Shown here: piece by piece, positions 34,446 through 44,924 of the stretch | Position numbering within the stretch: position 1 is the first letter of the stretch | Layout of the letters: each line of letters begins with the position of its first letter | The notes under the pieces: generated by a model | What the model was told of the DNA's origin: nothing | Seen by the model: only the letters and a program-made list of their open reading frames with translations | The model's database searches: none | Source of the DNA: Poecilobothrus nobilitatus | Lineage: Eukaryota > Arthropoda > Insecta > Diptera > Dolichopodidae | Direction of reading: 5' to 3' | Assembly (NCBI GenBank): GCA_947095535.1 | Contig: OX352772.1 | Location: forward strand, 213,133,620 to 213,197,619 | Length of the DNA: 64,000 nucleotides | Position numbers and translations under genes: made by a program

Positions 34446-34772
34446 TTGATAATTAATATACAAAAGGTTTTGTTTTTAAAGTTAATGGAAAATAATAATC
34501 AAATACCATCTTTAAGATTGCTATCTGCATGCAGTTTCATAAACTCACCACTACATTCAGAGGTGCATTATTTCCAATCAAGGTTGAATGAGATTTATGA
34601 AATTGATTATTTTGTTGATTGGGAATATTTTTTAATGCAACTTTGCTATGGGCTTAAATTTAGATTGATAAAAAAAAGATCAAATGATGTTACCATCACT
34701 CAATATGATCAGATAAATTATTTATTTTCTGGATATAGTAAATACTGGAAATATGCAGTCAAATGGAAATAA
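34446..34772 (+). CDS. Unidentified 108-residue frame convergent with a polymerase
   Basis: Not recognised. The frame contains LRLLSACSFINSPLHSEVHY, DYFVDWEYFLMQLCYGLKF and YDQINYLFSGYSKYWKYAV. It is rich in aromatic residues and has no signal peptide or membrane segment. A second Met at residue 14 (MENNNQIPSLR) is a more likely start. It overlaps the 3' end of the polymerase frame on the other strand by 14 bp and lies in the Polinton-like region, so it may be an accessory gene of that element. That is inference. Confidence 0.4.
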   Translation: MIINIQKVLFLKLMENNNQIPSLRLLSACSFINSPLHSEVHYFQSRLNEIYEIDYFVDWEYFLMQLCYGLKFRLIKKRSNDVTITQYDQINYLFSGYSKYWKYAVKWK

Positions 34773-34789
34773 ATTGTACAGTTATAATT

Positions 34790-36415
34790 TTGTTAAAGTA
34801 AAAACTTGAAGGAAACTTAAAATAAAAAAAAGTATATTCAATTTTAAGAATTTTGTTTTGTTTTATTTTTTTTTTATAAATTTTCTGCAGCTTCTTCTCT
34901 AAATTCAACGGAAATTTCATGCTGACCCCAAGGTAAAGTATTGTATTTCGAAGTAAATACCTTTTCTTATCAAATGGACTTAAAGTAATTTTTTTCTGAG
35001 ATGTAGTGAAAAGTAAATGTTTGCGAGAGGTTATAGTACTTTGTTCATGAATATATTCCAAATTGTTGTCAACACAATTTTTATAGTCTTCAAATGTGAT
35101 TTCCTTATTTAAAACACAGCTTTTGACACCCTTTGCTTTTTTAGTTGTTTTAGCTTGCAAATTTTCCGCAAGCACTTGAACAGCATACATCTTAGCACGA
35201 AGTCCAACAAACTTTTGCATTAATTTACCACAATTTTCGTCCTTCACCAATCTAGGAATTTTTTTATTTGTTTGAGGTATTCCATACGAATTGTTTTGAA
35301 GGTAATCGGATGTATCAAAACGATTAAGATCTTCTTTAATATATTTGTATACATCATCTGTATGTATTTCGTAAATTAACGAATCAGTATCAGTATAACA
35401 TAGTTGACAATTGTTTTTATATTTTTTTTGCATATAATTGTAGTGAAATTCATAGAGTTTCGTTTTAGATATATCCAAAATTGCCATTGCTATATATATA
35501 GGCTTATTGAATATTACTTCGGATTTTAATAATTCTATTGCAATTAAATTTTCATTAAAAATTGTGTGAGAATAAAAATTAGGTTTAGATATCAAAGATT
35601 CAGCTCCGTATCGACCTTCCCAATGTGTGAGTAATTTAATAATTGTGCGAAGGCGTACATTCTCCATCGTTTTTCCAAAGATTGCGTTACAAATTAATTT
35701 GAATAAAAGTTTTTCAAGTTCGTTTGACGCATTTTTTCTTAAGTCAGCGCATAATTCAATAAATGTTTTCATCCTTGCGAAAATTGTAAAGCACGATGAA
35801 TTTTTGTTAATTTCAACCCTTGATTTAAATATTTCTTTAAATTTCTATAATGAAGAACATAATTCTTTTTATTATTCAATGTAGCTAACATTTTTGGTTC
35901 TTTAAAACCAGGTGGGGGCATTTTCCAGGTGCCATTGGTAAATCCATTTGCTTATCATGAATTTCTAATGGATATTCGAGATCTACTTCCAGAATAAATC
36001 CCATTTCATTATCATCCGCAACATTGAAATCTAAATTAGCTGCATCTTCAACCCACTTAAGATTTTTATAAGGTAAATTTTGGGTCATAGCCCACTAATA
36101 CATTGCATTTATATCATAATACATCAGATAAGTAGATTCTTCTTTTTCATTATAATCGGATATGTATTTGTTATTAGCTTTTGCATAACGTTTAGTGTAT
36201 TGCGTTAATCCTCCTCTAATACCTTTTTCTATAAACATTAGCATATCCACATCATCTAATAATTCAATTTCTTTTTTTCTGGTACTGTAAAATAATATGC
36301 TGCGTCTAAACCGAAATTTTTATACAACCTTCTCGAAAATTTTCGAAAACATCTGCTAGCAAAAGTACATCTGTTTTTAAATATAAATCACTATATTCTC
36401 CAATATTTTTTAATT
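34790..36415 (-). pseudogene. Polinton-type DNA polymerase B, copy 1 (C-terminal part)
   Basis: Protein-primed family B DNA polymerase of the Polinton/Maverick and adintovirus-like type. Reading leftwards it has [16 protein letters not shown] (end of the exonuclease region), [18 protein letters not shown], motif A region YYDINAMY interrupted by a TAG right after it (near 36094), and GFILEVDLEYP in the frame 36088-35885. After a frame change come KLTKIHRAL, motif B KLICNAIFGKTMENVR, and motif C YTDTDSL in the frame 35772-34759. The enzyme would copy the element using a terminal protein. Stop and frameshift make it dead. The exonuclease N-terminus is absent. Confidence 0.87.
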
Positions 36416-36429
36416 ACAAGATATATACT

Positions 36430-36476
36430 TACATAAGAAAAGGCCGCTGTCTTAACCACTACACCATTGTCATTGG
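36430..36476 (-). other. tRNA-like 5' half with an A box
   Basis: On the minus strand the sequence contains ATGGTGTAGTGGTTAAGACA, which fits a tRNA D arm and the Pol III A box. It lies immediately before the polymerase fragment. No convincing anticodon stem or T arm follows, so this is a truncated tRNA, a tRNA-derived SINE head, or chance. Confidence 0.3.
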
Positions 36477-36699
36477 CTAGATAAATTAAATGTAATCAAC
36501 TGATATTAATTGAATATAAAAAAAATTAAAAATATTAACTACCACCGTACGTAAATAAATATTAATAATTTAACTATATTAATTAAATTATACCTATTAT
36601 CGCAAAAACAAAAAATTATAATTTTTATTTCATAAAACCAACATAGTAACCGCTTGAAGTAAATCAATTATGTCGTTGAATACTTCAGCTTCGTCTTTG

Positions 36700-36969
36700 T
36701 TGATACTTAGACATTGACCTAAGTAATCAACTGATCTTTCTCTTCTTAATTGCTTGTTTACACAATAATTTATTGTACAGATTATAGAATTTATTCCATT
36801 CATTATATATTAAAGAAAGTGATTTCTTTCCAACACGATGAAATATCACTCTAGGTTCAAATGAATTTACATCAAAACCAACTGAAATTTTTAGAGTGTG
36901 ACTTTTATTTAGAAAATATGTATACGTCAATAATAAAGAAACTACGTTACTACGTTGTGCCTCCATCAT
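36700..36969 (-). CDS. Unidentified small frame near polymerase copy 1
   Basis: Starts MMEAQRSNVVSLLLTYTYFL and continues with KISVGFDVNSFEPRVIFHRVG and SLIYNEWNKFYNLYNKLL, about 80 residues. The pattern of short beta strands with Phe-Glu-Pro and a later Trp-containing helix looks like a genuine small protein rather than chance. I do not recognise the family. It is head-to-tail with the polymerase fragment, so it is plausibly a Polinton accessory gene. Confidence 0.4.
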
Positions 36970-37214
36970 TGTAAATCAACTAGTTTTTTAATAGATTATT
37001 TAAAATGTTTTATTGCTTTTGAATTGCAAGATTGCAGGAAGTTATATTTTCCAAATAATTTTTGAAATGTTTTTAGAATTAGTTTATCGTTTTATATATG
37101 ACCCCTTACATCTATACCATGAGTACACACAACAATATTGTCCACACACATCTGAAAAATTACTTTGTAATTGTTTGTTATTATAAATATACGTTATAAA
37201 TAAATATAATAAAA

Positions 37215-37520
37215 CACACAAGTTTGGTTCATGTAGTTTGATTTCTTTTCGATTTTCTTTTATAATCTTCTCTCCAAATTTTTTTCTTGTTGTGTCTCTA
37301 AATTATAAAAGATATATAAAAACTCCTTCAACTTCGGCTGCCTTAGATCCTGTTGAATATAACAGAAATGACCTTCCGACACGTGCTTATTGCAAACTTT
37401 GCAAAAATATTCGTTAGATGTATGTTGTCTTTCAGTTTTGTTAACTTTTAAGCAGTAAGAACATTCCCTTATTTGATCGCAAAGATTTTTCCTAATTACT
37501 GAAGTGGAAGCTATATGATT
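37215..37520 (-). pseudogene. Polymerase B N-terminal zinc-region fragment
   Basis: Closely similar to 43805-44110 of polymerase copy 2 and in the same orientation. It contains the segment with CEYS-like and CKVCNKHVSEGHFYYIQQD-like cysteine motifs that precedes the exonuclease domain, but with stops and a frameshift. The start of the exonuclease region is cut. It is a duplicated or independent piece of the same polymerase subfamily. Confidence 0.7.
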
Positions 37521-37646
37521 GTCCAGACAATCTTGACCATAAAAAGATTACTAATGGGAATCAATTGTACACTATCTATAAAAGTTTTGAAAGCTTCTAT
37601 TAGATACATATACATTTATACAAATATTCTTATATATTATTTTAGG

Positions 37647-37889
37647 CTAATAATTGTTTCTAAAAAATTCTGCAAAATAGTCAGGATCTCCTTCTTGGTT
37701 ATTTATTTCCCAAATTTGTTGCTTATCTGTATCTTCATTTAAAACTTGAAACGGTGGTATGAATTCTTCAGTTTCCATTAATTTCTCGTCATATACAGTA
37801 GATGTAATTTCATCAACTTGAACCTCATTTTGTGTACTGACTATTGCAGTTTCCTCAGTAAATGGAAATGTTGTTGAATCAGCTGCCAT
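37647..37889 (-). CDS. Unidentified acidic frame, head-to-head with an integrase
   Basis: An 80-residue frame starting MAADSTTFPFTEETAIVSTQ, strongly acidic, ending NNQEGDPDYFAEFFRNNY. No motif is recognised. It is probably disordered. It diverges from the truncated integrase that starts about 15 bp away on the other strand. It may be the N-terminus of a Polinton structural gene, but nothing in the sequence proves it. Confidence 0.35.
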   Translation of the reverse strand: MAADSTTFPFTEETAIVSTQNEVQVDEITSTVYDEKLMETEEFIPPFQVLNEDTDKQQIWEINNQEGDPDYFAEFFRNNY

Positions 37890-37904
37890 TTTTGTAAAAT
37901 ATCT

Positions 37905-40115
37905 TAATTTTCTAAATATGCTTGTGCTGAGCCAATTAAAACTAAAACCGGTAGTAATGTTTTAAATGCTTTAAAGAAAATTATAAAACGAGCTAAAAAC
38001 CTACCTAAAAACATTCATTCAGATCAAGGTAAAGAATTTTTCAATTCGATATTTCAAAATTTTGTTGTAAAGAAGGGTATTAATCACTATCATACTTACT
38101 CTGAAATGAAAGCATCTATTGTAGAACGCTTTAATCGAACTTTAAAAAATTTAATGTGGAAAATATTTAGTTTACAAGGAAACTACAAATGGATTAATAT
38201 GTTGCAATCTTTATTAAACACCTATAATTCCACTAAACATAGAACAACTAAATTACCTCCTGAAAAAATTTCTAAGAAAAACGAAAAATTTATTTTAAAA
38301 AATGTTTACATGCAACCTAAAATTTCTCTAAAAGCTAAATATAAAGTTGGAGACTATGTTAGAATAAGTAAATACAAAAAAACTTTTGAAAAAGGTTATC
38401 AACCGAATTGGTCTACTGAAATTTTTAAAATTATCAAAGTAAATAGTACCTCTCCGATCACATATCAGCTGGTTGATTATAAAAACGAGGAAGAATACAG
38501 TTGCCTTTGTCAACTCTTAGATACCCGTACGAACCGTTAGTATGTTCACAGCCACTCTACTACAATATTATTTTTTTAATATTTTAGTATTTTTAAATAA
38601 TTTGGGTGAATTTTATAATTTCTAGAACTTATGGGTTGTACATATATTCAAACTATATGTTTATATGTACATTTTTCTAAAGCAGATTCTAATCTTCCAC
38701 ATAACGATTATCAATCCAAAACTTTTTCAAATATTCTATAGTACCATTTAATACTAAGCGGTAAATGTATATTAAATTTACTTAGTACAAAATAATCAAT
38801 ATAATTTTAAATATTATATTATATTATATTTAAATATTCCATTGACAGAATAATTTCTTATAAGTACAATAAATACATATATGTATGTAAATACGGCGCT
38901 ATATAATATACATATATACTCTTATCATTCATTCACTAGTGACATATACGATATGTAAATAAACATGATATTATATAAGTATGTATATATATCAATATCA
39001 TATAAATAAAAATTCTTCAAGCAACCGTTATGTTGTTTATTTATTTACATTTTTTTATACTACGCATTATATCCTCAACAATTTCAAATTATCGAGTAAA
39101 ACAAAATGGAAAAAATTCGTTTTAAAGAAATTTGTTAGAAAATTTGAAAAAATCAAGTAACACTTTCGTCAATTATAAAGTAACCCTATATTATTAACAA
39201 AAGTTGTTAACAGAAATAAAAGTATAATGTTGAAGCTTTAATTTTTGTGTATTACTTCAAAAAAATTTTAACAGGTGTTCAAGTTACAGGTGTTTAAAAA
39301 TATAAAATTTTCAGTTTTTGACCCCTTACAGCTCCTAAACGGGGAGTGATACAAAAAAAATTTCTGAAATGACTCATACTTATTTTCAAAGATCTAACTT
39401 CAATCAATTTCAAGTTTACAACTTAAACCGTTTAGAAGATAGAAGGGTTAAAGGATTTTGCAAAATTTGAGTTTCGCATAACGGTAAATTAAGACACCGT
39501 ATGTCACAAATATATATTTATTGTATATATACTTTTAAAGCTAATAAAAGTAGTAATCGTTTGGCGTTTTCAAAATGAAGATATACCTTATACAACTTGT
39601 GCTATAACAATTTAAATATAGAGCTTTTTTGAACCTTTGGGGAGCTGTAGCTCCGTAACGGGTGGGGCTACAAAAAAAAGTTATTAAAAATAAAATTAAT
39701 ATTTTTGTGAGATCTATCAGCAGTTAAAATTTCATAGCTCTATTTCAAAAAAAATGTAGGGATCTAAAAGTTAGGTGTTCGAGAGCTACCCTAAGGCTTT
39801 GTCCAAACCCAACCAAAAAAAATAGGGAACCTACAAATTACTCCCAAAATATTTTGTGTAAATTTCAAGATTCTAGCTTTCTTAGTTTTTGAGTTAGCGT
39901 GCTGACGGACGGACGGACGGACGGACATGGCTCAAAAGTCTTAGAATTTTTTTCTGATCCGATCCATACCTTTGAAGGTATATCTAGCTCGCTTATTTCG
40001 AGGTGTTACAAACGGAGGAGTAATTTTATTATACCCGATCCTATCGTACGGGTATAATGATTAAATATTCGGTGGATTTTATGAGGAGGAACTCACATCT
40101 GTTAAACACCCAAAT
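37905..40115 (+). pseudogene. Polinton integrase, truncated and split by repeat D4
   Basis: Retroviral-type integrase of Polintons. It begins inside the core at FSKYACAEPIKTK, so the zinc-binding domain and first catalytic Asp are lost. Then come KNIHSDQGKEFFN (second Asp) and MKASIVERFNRTLK (catalytic Glu). The C-terminal barrel KYKVGDYVRISKYKKTFEKGYQPNWSTEIFKI follows to DYKNE at 38485. Repeat D4 is inserted there. After it, FGGFYEEELTSVKHP resumes at 40066-40112. The chromodomain-like tail seen in the copy at 62582 is missing. Confidence 0.87.
38486..40055 (-). repeat. Repeat D4 inside the Polinton integrase
   Basis: Full 1.57-kb D copy, same orientation as D3. Its ends are clearly set by the integrase reading frame on both sides: CGAGGAAG at the left and CGTACGGGTATA at the right. 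It gives the best definition of the D boundaries. Microsatellite (GGAC)n near 39905. Confidence 0.87.
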
Positions 40116-40124
40116 AAAATTAAG

Positions 40125-40345
40125 AACAGTACAAAACTTATTTGAAATGAAATTTTTTATTGAACAAATTCTTTATATAAAAATAAAACTTGATAACATC
40201 TGAAAAATAAAATAAAATCCTAACATCTGAAAAATGAAAATAAATTTAGAACAGTACAAAATTTATTTGAAATAAAGTTTTTTATTCAACAAATTCTTTA
40301 TATAAAATTCTTAACATAAAAACATAATTCTTAATATATAATAAT
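40125..40345. repeat. Direct repeat, period about 125 bp
   Basis: AGAACAGTACAAAA-TTATTTGAAAT-AA-TTTTTTATT-AACAAATTCTTTATATAAAA occurs at about 40127 and again at about 40249, with a shorter AACATCTGAAAAAT repeat between. Confidence 0.65.
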
Positions 40346-40379
40346 TCTTATTCTATAAATGATATAACATAAAAGCTTA

Positions 40380-40495
40380 AACTATAATTATTGTTTTGTG
40401 GCGAAATGAAAATCACCACGTTCTTCTTTTAAAATTAACTCATTTTCCTCGTTTACGAGGAAATAAGTATTTTTTTCGATTTGCTCTAGGAAATC
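40380..40495 (-). pseudogene. Unidentified C-terminal fragment
   Basis: A short minus-strand frame ending NTYFLVNEENELILKEERG and a few more residues before a stop near 40388. It abuts the polymerase C-terminal fragment on the other strand. It looks like the end of a coding gene cut by rearrangement. Family unknown. Confidence 0.3.
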
Positions 40496-40842
40496 GTTAT
40501 CTTCAAATACCGCAACATAACTACGCTTACAAAATTTACTGTACAAAAGATAATACAGAAAAAATTGTTTGTAAAGTTAAGGGATTCTCTCTTAGTTATG
40601 AAACTTCGCTAAAAATTAATTTTAATAGCATAAAGGCAGCAGTTTTAAATTCATTGAATAGTGCAGACACATACGTCATTTCAGAAAATATTCGTCGAAA
40701 TAAAAATCATGATGTACTTACGATTCCCGAAGTAAAAAAATATCAACCAAAATAGGAAAAACCAAAATTTAATGAAGATGGTAGTTTTTTACCGAATGTA
40801 TATAACAGAAAAAAGCAAATGTTGATAAGTAAATCAAAATAG
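40490..40842 (+). pseudogene. DNA polymerase B C-terminal fragment
   Basis: The extreme C-terminus of the same polymerase subfamily as copies 2 and 3. The frame contains HNYAYKIYCTKDNTEKIVCK, VKGFSLSYETSLKINFNSIK and NIRRNKNHDVLTIPEVKKY. A stop follows KYQPK, and the same frame then continues to a second stop near 40842. The parallel block in copy 3 is at 62215-62540. It lacks all catalytic motifs and is an orphan piece. Confidence 0.8.
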
Positions 40843-40859
40843 TATTCATTCAAATTTGA

Positions 40860-41515
40860 ACATTTTTATTTGTATTGTAAAAATATTTGTTTGTATATTA
40901 ATTTAAAATTTTTAAGAATGTAATAAAGATTTAAACAAAAAAAAATTCTACATGTAAAAGTAGACATTATTACATATTACACTATTTCTATACTTTCGAT
41001 TTCTTTTATGATCATTACATTTTTCAGAATCTTAATAAATTATTAATTATTATCTTGTTATTACTAGAATATTGTAATTTTTTTAAAACCAGGAACTATA
41101 CTATCATGGAATCATTCAACTTTTACATTATATTCTTTTATATCAATTCCTTGCTTTGACTAGATAACTAGTGATTTGTATAATCATATATTAATTTAAC
41201 AATAACAAAAACAAGTCTTAAAAAATTTAATTTTTAAGTTTAAAACTAGAAATTTTTGAATTATTTTTTATTCCATACAAAAACAAAAAAACCTTTTCTT
41301 TTCAATTTTAAAGATGTGCTGTGGATTTAAAAATAAATTTTTACTCTACACATTTTTCAAAGAAGGTAGGTAGGTACATTATTTTGCTATTATAAAAAAC
41401 AAGTTTTTTATTTTCATTTCATTTAAATGCAACATTTTTTCTTTTCAATTTTCAATGTGCGCCTAGTATTTAAACCAAGTATACAATTTTGTTTAATAAA
41501 GGCGAACTTACTTCA
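40860..41515. other. AT-rich spacer, nothing recognised
   Basis: Long A and T runs with no repeat unit, motif or frame that can be supported. Confidence 0.45.
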
Positions 41516-41519
41516 AATA

Positions 41520-41865
41520 GCTTAACTCTTGACTTCCTACTATACAACCATTTGGAACTTATAAGTTAACAACCCATACATACAACCTAACTTAAAACCT
41601 AAACCAAAATAAATTTTTGGCTTATAGTAACCAAGATACAAAAAATCAATTGTTCCGTTCATTAACCCTGTCTGACAACTTACACAATATCAACAACCTT
41701 CACTTCCTATTATAAAACTATTTGGAACTTATAAATTAACAACCTACACATACAACCTAACTTAAAACCTAAACCAAACGAACAAAACAAGTTCTTGACC
41801 TACTAACCAAGCATAACCTACATTAAACCCATCAAAACCCATCAATCAAAATGTAGGTCAGCATG
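41520..41865. repeat. Tandem duplication, period about 171 bp
   Basis: TTTGGAACTTATAA-TTAACAACC followed by CATACAACCTAACTTAAAAC and CTAAACCAAA occurs at about 41552 and 41722. It lies just outside the broken end of polymerase copy 2. Confidence 0.7.
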
Positions 41866-41904
41866 TCGTGCGATATGGGTAAAATTTTTTTCCCATACCA
41901 AAGT

Positions 41905-44870
41905 GCAGGGTTACCTACTGTTGGAAGAATATGATTAACTTCTAAAGCTGAATTTCTTAGTAGCTGGTAGAATAATGCTGGTGAATTTATAATAGATGTT
42001 TTTTGCTTATTTTATCTCTGACCAAACTTTCCCCAAAATGAGTTAAGAATTAATTTAGCAAGAGATCTTCTTCCTGGATTATTACAAATACTCGAAAATT
42101 GCAAGTTTACACCTTCATTGTTAAAAAAATCTTCAATGTATTGTTCTTTTTCATTTTCATTTGTACAGTTGCTTAGGCAATCAAATGCTTCCTGCTTCAT
42201 TTGTACAAATTGATTCATCATATTTGAAAACAGCCCACCTACTTTTGTTAGCTTATTATACTGTTTCCATTGTACTCCCATATTGCATAAATTTCCATTA
42301 TTCTGTACCCTTTTCCCACAACTTTAACAACTTCATCTAATATCCAGGTACCAATTAAAGGTCGTTTGTCATCTAAATGATTTCAGAATTCTTCTTGGTT
42401 TTTATTTTCACCATAAGTAGAACATAATAAAAACATTAGTTTACTTTTTTTTTAACGGTAATACAGGATGACACAAATATTTTTGTGGTAAAATTTTACA
42501 TTTTATAAGACCGTTTATATTATCTAGATTCATTTTGGAGCATACAGAATTGCCTACATGAATTTTTGGGTGATCTATAGGAAATTTACCATATTTGCAT
42601 ACATAAGGATATAATGAACAGATATCTATGTATTTAATTTTTTCATTTGAGTTGCATTTATAATAGGTGTATATATTTCCAGTTCGACCATAAAAAGCAT
42701 CATGTGGATTTAATCGTAAGTTATTTATTAGCGGATGTTTTTCTAAGTACTGCATATACTTTGATCCTTTAATTGCTTTTTAAATTAGCAAGCCCATATT
42801 TCAATTACGTTATATCCTAGACTCTTCAATCTTTCAGATATAGCTATAGTTCTCTCATATCGTTTATTTAATGTATCATTCTCACTGCCATATAATGATT
42901 CATCACGTCTATGCCGTAAACAAACGGGGTGTCCGTGAAAATAACAACCATGGAATTTGAAAAATTCGAAAATTTGATTATTGCTTGCACAATATCCGTC
43001 AATTTTAACTCCTGCAATAACTGCTTCTTTTCCTTTAGCCGAATATTTATACTTCACTTTTCTTCTTCAAAAATTAACCATTTAATAGCTTCTTTTGATT
43101 AGTTGTCAGAATAACGATATGCGGTTATAGGACCAATAGTGAAAAACTAAATTAGAAGCTGAAGCAATAGCTGTTGCTTCTAAGAATGGATCAACGTTAT
43201 ATTGTTTAAGAAATAACTTTCTAAATGATAAACATGATTGAGTTAATACATCACTAATACAATAATTAATAATGTCACGTTGCATATCAAATGTATTACC
43301 CTTGTTTTCTTCATATCATTTTATGAATGTATTACGCTCTTCCATCTGCATTGTGTCTGGGTTATAATATACAATAGCAGGTAATGTTCTAACATATTCT
43401 TTATTTTTAGTTGTATTAAATAAATGTGGCAAATAACCCTTTTAAAAAATAAGTGGTAGACCAAATGCTTTTGGAAGTTTTTATAGGCCCATTGGAAAGC
43501 AATTAATAGAATCTATGAATTTGACGTTATCCATCAACATCATAATTATTTTAGTACCTCGCATAATCAATTTTATTTTTATATCTGTTTGTTCCAATAA
43601 ATAATTTAATATAAATTGATGGTCAAAAGATTGGCCATTGTGAGCGACTACAACCACACTTTTAAATTTTTTTCTTGCCTCCAATTTGTGTGAAAGAAAC
43701 GTTTTATATAATGTCTTTTTTAATTATAGTTCGTCTAAGTTTGCATTTCTGGCAAAAATGTAGGGAAATGTCATCAATATATACATCACATCTTTGTTCA
43801 AAAACACACAAGTTTGGCTCATGTGGTTCGATTTCTTTTGTATTTTCTTTTATAATCTTCTCTCCAAATTTGTTTTCTTGTTGTGTCTCTAAATCATAAA
43901 AGATATAAAAAACTCCTTCAACATGGGCTGTCTTAGATCTTGTTGAATATAATAGAAATGACCTTCCGACACGTGCTTATTGCAAACTTTGCAAAAATAT
44001 TCGTGACATGTATGTTGTCTTTCAGTTTTGTAAACTTTTAAGCAGTAAGAATATTCCCTTATTTGATCGCAAAGATTTTTCCTCATTGCTGAAGTGGAAT
44101 TCAGACATTCTTGACCTCTAAATGTTCTATTACACGCTTCGCATAAAATATTTTCTGCGTTCTTAGAAGAAAGTGGTGATTTTTGACAACAAGGGTACGA
44201 CCCACTGCATTTGTGATGACCTTTATTATTGTAAGGAATACGACATTCCTCGCAAAAAGAAATAATATTGTAATGATTTTTGCCATACAGTAAATTTAAT
44301 CTTTTAGAACTTCCACTTCCTTCAAATATAATTTCTCTCCCCTTTGTTCAATGTTTGTACATTATTATTTTATAATTGCTGAGGTATTCTTGAAACTTTT
44401 TTAGTTCTAAAATACCACCGCCTTCACTGGGAATTTTTAAAACTAGGTCTTTTGCTGTTTTTGTTTGTATTTTTTTAATATCCATTTGCGTTTCATAATA
44501 ATTGAGGTGCTTTTCCACCTTTGAAATTGCAACAACTAAGGTGCGAGGAAGTTGTCTTTAAAGACATGTTATCTTTGTCTTTAATTTGCACGATACCTTT
44601 ACGCTTTTTGCACTCTTCTTCGTAAGTTTTCCTTTTCCTGTTCCAGACGGAAGCCTAACACATATTACTTCCATACAAAATATATCTGTACTTAAGCCTG
44701 TAAAAAATTAAGATTATGTAATAAGAAAAAAAAGTAATATTAAAATGTACTCACCTTCGGAATTGCTTTGAAATATTTTTGATATTATATCCCAAACATC
44801 ACTAAATTTTAACTCGTTAGCCGATTTAAAATTTAACCATGCAGGACCTTGATGTTCAAGGCTTTTCCCG
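41905..44870 (-). pseudogene. Polinton-type DNA polymerase B, copy 2 (intron-bearing)
   Basis: Reading leftwards it has an N-terminal region ending ISKIFQSNSEG, a 57-bp intron, then GLSTDIFCMEV and ALVVAIS-like helices, IPSEGGGILELKKFQEYLSN, a cysteine-rich zinc region (CEEC, HHKCSGSYPCC, CEACNRTFRGQ, CKVCNKHVSEGH), and exonuclease motif VVVVAHNGQSFDHQFILNYL at about 43640. The frame 43057-42785 carries GCYFHGHPVCLRHRRDES. Motif A is YIDICSLYPYVCKYGKFP at about 42620, and motif B LILNSFWGKFGQR at about 42020. Stops and shifts occur throughout. It breaks at 41905 before motif C. Confidence 0.87.
44698..44754 (-). other. 57-bp GT-AG intron in polymerase copy 2
   Basis: On the minus strand the sequence starts GTGAGTACAT and ends in a T-rich tract and TTTTTTACAG. 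Removing it joins AATTCCGAAG to GCTTAAGTAC in frame, giving NSEGLST. Copy 3 reads NSEGLST without interruption at 60245-60265. Length and signals are typical of a small insect intron. Confidence 0.75.
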
Positions 44871-44924
44871 CAAAATGTTATTCCAATCTTGTCTGTTGGA
44901 ACGACTTCTTTTGTTACATCTTTT

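Noticed and set aside
41660..41915. Possible transposon ends TAACCCTG (41661) and CAGGGTTA (41907)
   Set aside because: They face outward in the wrong orientation for terminal inverted repeats of an element between them, and no target duplication is visible.
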